DNA from: Hadesarchaea archaeon
Lineage (GTDB): Archaea; Hadarchaeota; Hadarchaeia; Hadarchaeales; Hadarchaeaceae
Assembly: GCA_023129675.1 (NCBI GenBank)
Contig: JAGMBM010000072.1
Span: 1-8,658 of the forward strand
Length of the DNA: 8,658 nucleotides
Direction: 5' to 3'
Part shown: one piece after another, positions 6,534 through 8,658 of the stretch
How the letters are laid out: the number at the start of each line of letters is the position of its first letter
Position numbering within the stretch: the first letter of the stretch is position 1
Notes under the pieces: generated by a model
What the model was told of the DNA's origin: nothing
The model's database searches: none
The model's input: the letters and a program-made list of their open reading frames with translations, nothing else
Program-made: the position numbers and the translations under genes

Positions 6534-8162
6534 TTATCCGAGTATCTGTTCAAACATGTCGGTTTCAACTTCATCCATTGTCGGTATGCCTGTAACTTTG
6601 GAAGCGTTCTCCGTTAACGCCGTGAGATCGCTTCTATCGAGAAGGTCGAGTCTCCATTTCCGAGTACCCGCCATCAACTGCTGAAGCCCCACACCGAGCC
6701 TATCGCTGAGATAGGTATAGAGTCCTACGGCAGGCAACGGGATATCCTTGAATCTCTTGCCATACTTCTTTTTCAGCTCCGGCACCGTGACGAAGAACTT
6801 GACCGGGTCGGTGCCATATTGTTCTGCGAACTCCCGGGGCAATTTTTTCTCCTTAGCTAGTTCCGCAAAATAGGCGGATTTCATCACTGCGGTAAGTGGT
6901 GCTCTGGCCATAGTTATTACCTTGACCAGCGGTCCATCACCGAGATTGCTCATCGCGATGCTTTTGAATATCTGCCCCTCGTTGATGAACCCACCAGCCA
7001 CGCTTAAATCTGGGACATGACGGCCTTTCTTCCTCAGAATTTGAGCGCACTTGAGGACCTGTGCTTCAAGGTATACTGTGGGGGTACTCATCTCATTCAT
7101 CATCGTTACTGGACTCATGCCCGTACCGCCGCCAGCGCCATCGAAGGTCATATAATCCACTTTTGCCTCGGATGCTACTTTCATCGTCCAGGCTACATCG
7201 ACTGGGCGGTATGCGCCTGTCTTCAAGGTAACTTTCTTTGCGCCTTGCTCCCTAAGCCACTCCACGTCCTCGATGAAGTCCCTCTCAGCTGGCATGCCGA
7301 CCCTGCTGTGCCGCTCAAAGGACTTGAAGAATCCTGCTTTGAAGGCCTTTTGGACCTCAGGGTCTTCGGGGTCGGGCAGCACCACGTACCCTCGCTTCTT
7401 TAGGGTAAGCGCCTTCTCTAGGGTTGAGACCCTTATCTCTCCCCCGATAGCCTTTGCCCCCTGTCCCCACTTCCTCTCTATGATGTTTACTTCGAGCTTC
7501 GATATTGAGTAAACGTCGACGCCCGCCCGCTGATCTTCAACGTTTGTCTGCACCGCGATGTCACCGTATTTTCCATCCCAGAACTCCCTGAACTTCTTAA
7601 TCCTGAATTCAAGATCTTTAGATGAAGTTACCTTGTCTCGTGTATACTTCGCCTCTGGGTCAACTCCGCAAACGTTCTCCCCGATGATGAATATTATGCC
7701 TGCGAGAGCTGCCCCGACGGCCAATCCCTCCCAGTTTTCCCTTGCCACCATGGTGGAGCCAAACGCACCATTTGCGAGAGGTATTTTGAGGGGGATACCT
7801 CCTAGCTCTGATTCAATATTTACGTTTTTAAAAAGGGCAAGATCAGAATCAGGCTCGATCCCCTCCGCGCCCCGGAGCCTAGATAAAATATTGAAGTGGG
7901 ACCAATCGAGACCGTAGTTTTTGAGGGACGCTGCAGTACTTGTCCCATAATAAACTTGCGCTGGGTAGAGAACCTCGCGACCACGAAATGCCGACAACCC
8001 GATTTCGCACAGGATTGGGCATTCTTTGATGCAGATGGGGCACATTCCGCTTGTTGGACTAACATCTCTCACCCTCGTGCGCGTCCCCGTGGTGGACATC
8101 GCGTTGAGGTAAGAGGAGTCTTTATGAACTCTCTCGGTCATGTTGATTCCAACTTTTTGCAT
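6534..8162 (-). CDS. FMN-binding glutamate synthase domain 2-like protein with N-terminal Cys motif
   Basis: A 542-residue stand-alone relative of the FMN/2-iminoglutarate domain of glutamate synthase (COG0069 type). The barrel signatures are KWGQGAKAIGGEI (231-243), VTLKTGA (311-317) and DGAGGGTGMSP (341-351); SVAGGFINEG (387-396) fits the phosphate-binding end of the barrel. It has no amidotransferase or GltB C-terminal domain. At the N-terminus C41-x2-C44-x3-C48-x3-C52 (in CPICIKECPILC) looks like an Fe-S or metal site. Where canonical enzymes have a Cys triad for a [3Fe-4S] cluster, after the VITMARAPL segment (415-423), there is no cysteine. It could be an archaeal glutamate synthase subunit or another FMN oxidoreductase. 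ATG 8162 and ATG 8141 (residue 8) are both plausible starts. It converges on GDH across the scar. Confidence 0.8.
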   Translation of the reverse strand: MQKVGINMTERVHKDSSYLNAMSTTGTRTRVRDVSPTSGMCPICIKECPILCEIGLSAFRGREVLYPAQVYYGTSTAASLKNYGLDWSHFNILSRLRGAEGIEPDSDLALFKNVNIESELGGIPLKIPLANGAFGSTMVARENWEGLAVGAALAGIIFIIGENVCGVDPEAKYTRDKVTSSKDLEFRIKKFREFWDGKYGDIAVQTNVEDQRAGVDVYSISKLEVNIIERKWGQGAKAIGGEIRVSTLEKALTLKKRGYVVLPDPEDPEVQKAFKAGFFKSFERHSRVGMPAERDFIEDVEWLREQGAKKVTLKTGAYRPVDVAWTMKVASEAKVDYMTFDGAGGGTGMSPVTMMNEMSTPTVYLEAQVLKCAQILRKKGRHVPDLSVAGGFINEGQIFKSIAMSNLGDGPLVKVITMARAPLTAVMKSAYFAELAKEKKLPREFAEQYGTDPVKFFVTVPELKKKYGKRFKDIPLPAVGLYTYLSDRLGVGLQQLMAGTRKWRLDLLDRSDLTALTENASKVTGIPTMDEVETDMFEQILG

Positions 8163-8163
8163 T

Positions 8164-8192
8164 TTTTAAATAGAGGTTGCTATATAAAAATT
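8164..8192 (-). promoter_or_regulatory. Two overlapping TATA-like elements upstream of the FMN protein gene
   Basis: On the reverse strand TTTTTATATAGC (about 8191-8180) and CTATTTAAAAAA (about 8174-8163) follow one another. With 25-28 bp spacing, the first would start transcription near the ATG at 8162 and the second near the ATG at 8141. The pattern suggests a leaderless mRNA, but which start is used is undecided. Confidence 0.5.
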
Positions 8193-8271
8193 GATGCCCG
8201 ACGTCTTCATAAATAGACCTCAACTAGTTCTTCGGGAATCCAAGTTTTTCAATAAAATGGGTTCAGCACAA

Positions 8272-8306
8272 GTCTTTTAATACAGCCCCCAAACCACAAA
8301 TTGGTG
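8272..8306 (+). promoter_or_regulatory. Promoter and SD site of the winged-helix gene
   Basis: CTTTTAATAC (8273-8282) is a TATA-like element that would start transcription near 8302. GGTG at 8303-8306, five bases before the ATG, is a good archaeal SD sequence, although it would lie at the very 5' end of such a transcript. Confidence 0.45.
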
Positions 8307-8311
8307 CACGC

Positions 8312-8587
8312 ATGGAGGAGTTCCCCCAATACATCGAGGAGGAAGAGGAAGAAGAGGAGAAAGATTGGCCGAAGATGGTCAGGCTTGAGATAATTGAGTA
8401 CATCCTCCGCCGCTACGGCATCCTCCGCGCCCCAGACCTAGCGCACATCTTGAACTGGAAGGTCAGGGAGGTCAACCGCGTGCTCCGTCAGCTCGAGGGC
8501 TTCGGCCGCGTGAAGCGCACGAAGCTCGGCAGAAGTTACGCGTGGTCATCGCTCGAGGAGTCGCACCTAACCCCTATGTATTACTAG
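8312..8587 (+). CDS. Small winged-helix protein with acidic poly-Glu N-terminus
   Basis: A 91-residue protein that I do not recognise as a named family. Residues 9-16 are eight consecutive glutamates. From about residue 22 the pattern fits a winged helix: helix 1 VRLEIIEYILRRYG, helix 2 RAPDLAHILN, a likely recognition helix VREVNRVLRQLEG (51-63), and a basic wing RVKRTKLGRSYAWSS (66-80). This suggests DNA binding, perhaps as a transcription factor; the acidic tail could mimic nucleic acid or contact partners. The ATG at 8312 is supported by GGTG five bases before it. It is divergent from the FMN protein gene with a 149 bp intergenic region, so control of that gene or itself is possible but only inferred. 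Its 3' end may overlap a convergent gene. Confidence 0.7.
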   Translation: MEEFPQYIEEEEEEEEKDWPKMVRLEIIEYILRRYGILRAPDLAHILNWKVREVNRVLRQLEGFGRVKRTKLGRSYAWSSLEESHLTPMYY

Positions 8588-8658
8588 AAGGACCTCATAC
8601 CCCCGGGTCACTTTCTTCACCCTTTTGATCCTCGCCCGTTCCAGCGACTTGTGGAGCA
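8567..8658 (-). CDS. Possible C-terminal end of a convergent gene, cut by window edge
   Basis: On the reverse strand an open frame from the right edge reads LHKSLERARIKRV, then KKVTRGYEVLLVIHRG, ending at TAG 8567-8569. The basic and hydrophobic alternation looks protein-like, and the other two reverse frames are closed by stops within this stretch. It would overlap the winged-helix gene by 21 bases. Only 29 codons are visible, so no family can be assigned and it may be chance. Confidence 0.3.
   Translation of the reverse strand, partial: LHKSLERARIKRVKKVTRGYEVLLVIHRG

Noticed and set aside
6356..6595. 79-codon plus-strand open frame after GDH
   Set aside because: It runs through the duplicated scar in a frame different from ykgJ and into the antisense of the FMN protein gene, so it is not a gene.
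8326..8361. GAG/GAA-rich run as a tandem repeat or CRISPR-like element
   Set aside because: It is simply the in-frame poly-Glu coding stretch of the winged-helix protein.
8588..8658. Pyrimidine-rich stretch after the winged-helix gene as a terminator
   Set aside because: It has no clean T-run and may be the antisense of a partial gene.

Overview
This 8.7 kb window is archaeal. The left edge carries the N-terminus of Nop5, an archaeal/eukaryal C/D-box RNP core protein. Many genes start with GTG, several starts follow TTTAAA-like TATA elements with little or no leader, others have GGTG-type Shine-Dalgarno (SD) sites, and the glutamate-synthase-like FMN protein is a stand-alone gene. I cannot name the lineage; an uncultivated archaeon is a reasonable guess.

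Layout, left to right. (1) Minus strand: the start of nop5 (cut by the window edge), preceded 42 bp upstream by a PFL-activase-like radical SAM gene. (2) Plus strand, divergent from it: pdxS and pdxT, the two subunits of glutamine-dependent PLP synthase, then a small YkgJ-type Cys-cluster protein. (3) Minus strand, convergent with ykgJ and visibly AT-richer: hisH-hisF, both subunits of imidazole glycerol phosphate synthase. (4) Plus strand: a 28-codon relic starting like a class-II glutamine amidotransferase, then an intact glutamate dehydrogenase. (5) A scar holding a second, degenerate copy of the ykgJ-tail/hisF-tail junction. (6) Minus strand: an FMN-binding glutamate synthase domain 2-like protein with an N-terminal four-Cys motif. 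(7) Plus strand: a small winged-helix protein with an acidic N-terminus, and possibly the end of another minus-strand gene at the right edge.

Most of the genes handle glutamine or glutamate nitrogen: PdxT and HisH are class-I glutaminases feeding ammonia to PdxS and HisF, GDH interconverts glutamate and 2-oxoglutarate, the FMN protein belongs to the glutamate synthase fold, and the relic resembles the glutaminase domain such an enzyme would need.

The main unusual signal is rearrangement. About 100 bp spanning the convergent 3' ends of ykgJ and hisF recurs about 2.9 kb downstream, just after GDH, with decayed reading frames. The hisF-hisH-relic-GDH block lies between the two copies. Other points worth a look are two insertions in HisF next to its catalytic aspartates and the altered cysteine layout of the FMN protein. 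I see no CRISPR array, tRNA, rRNA or transposase, and no gene-free stretch exceeds 300 bases.
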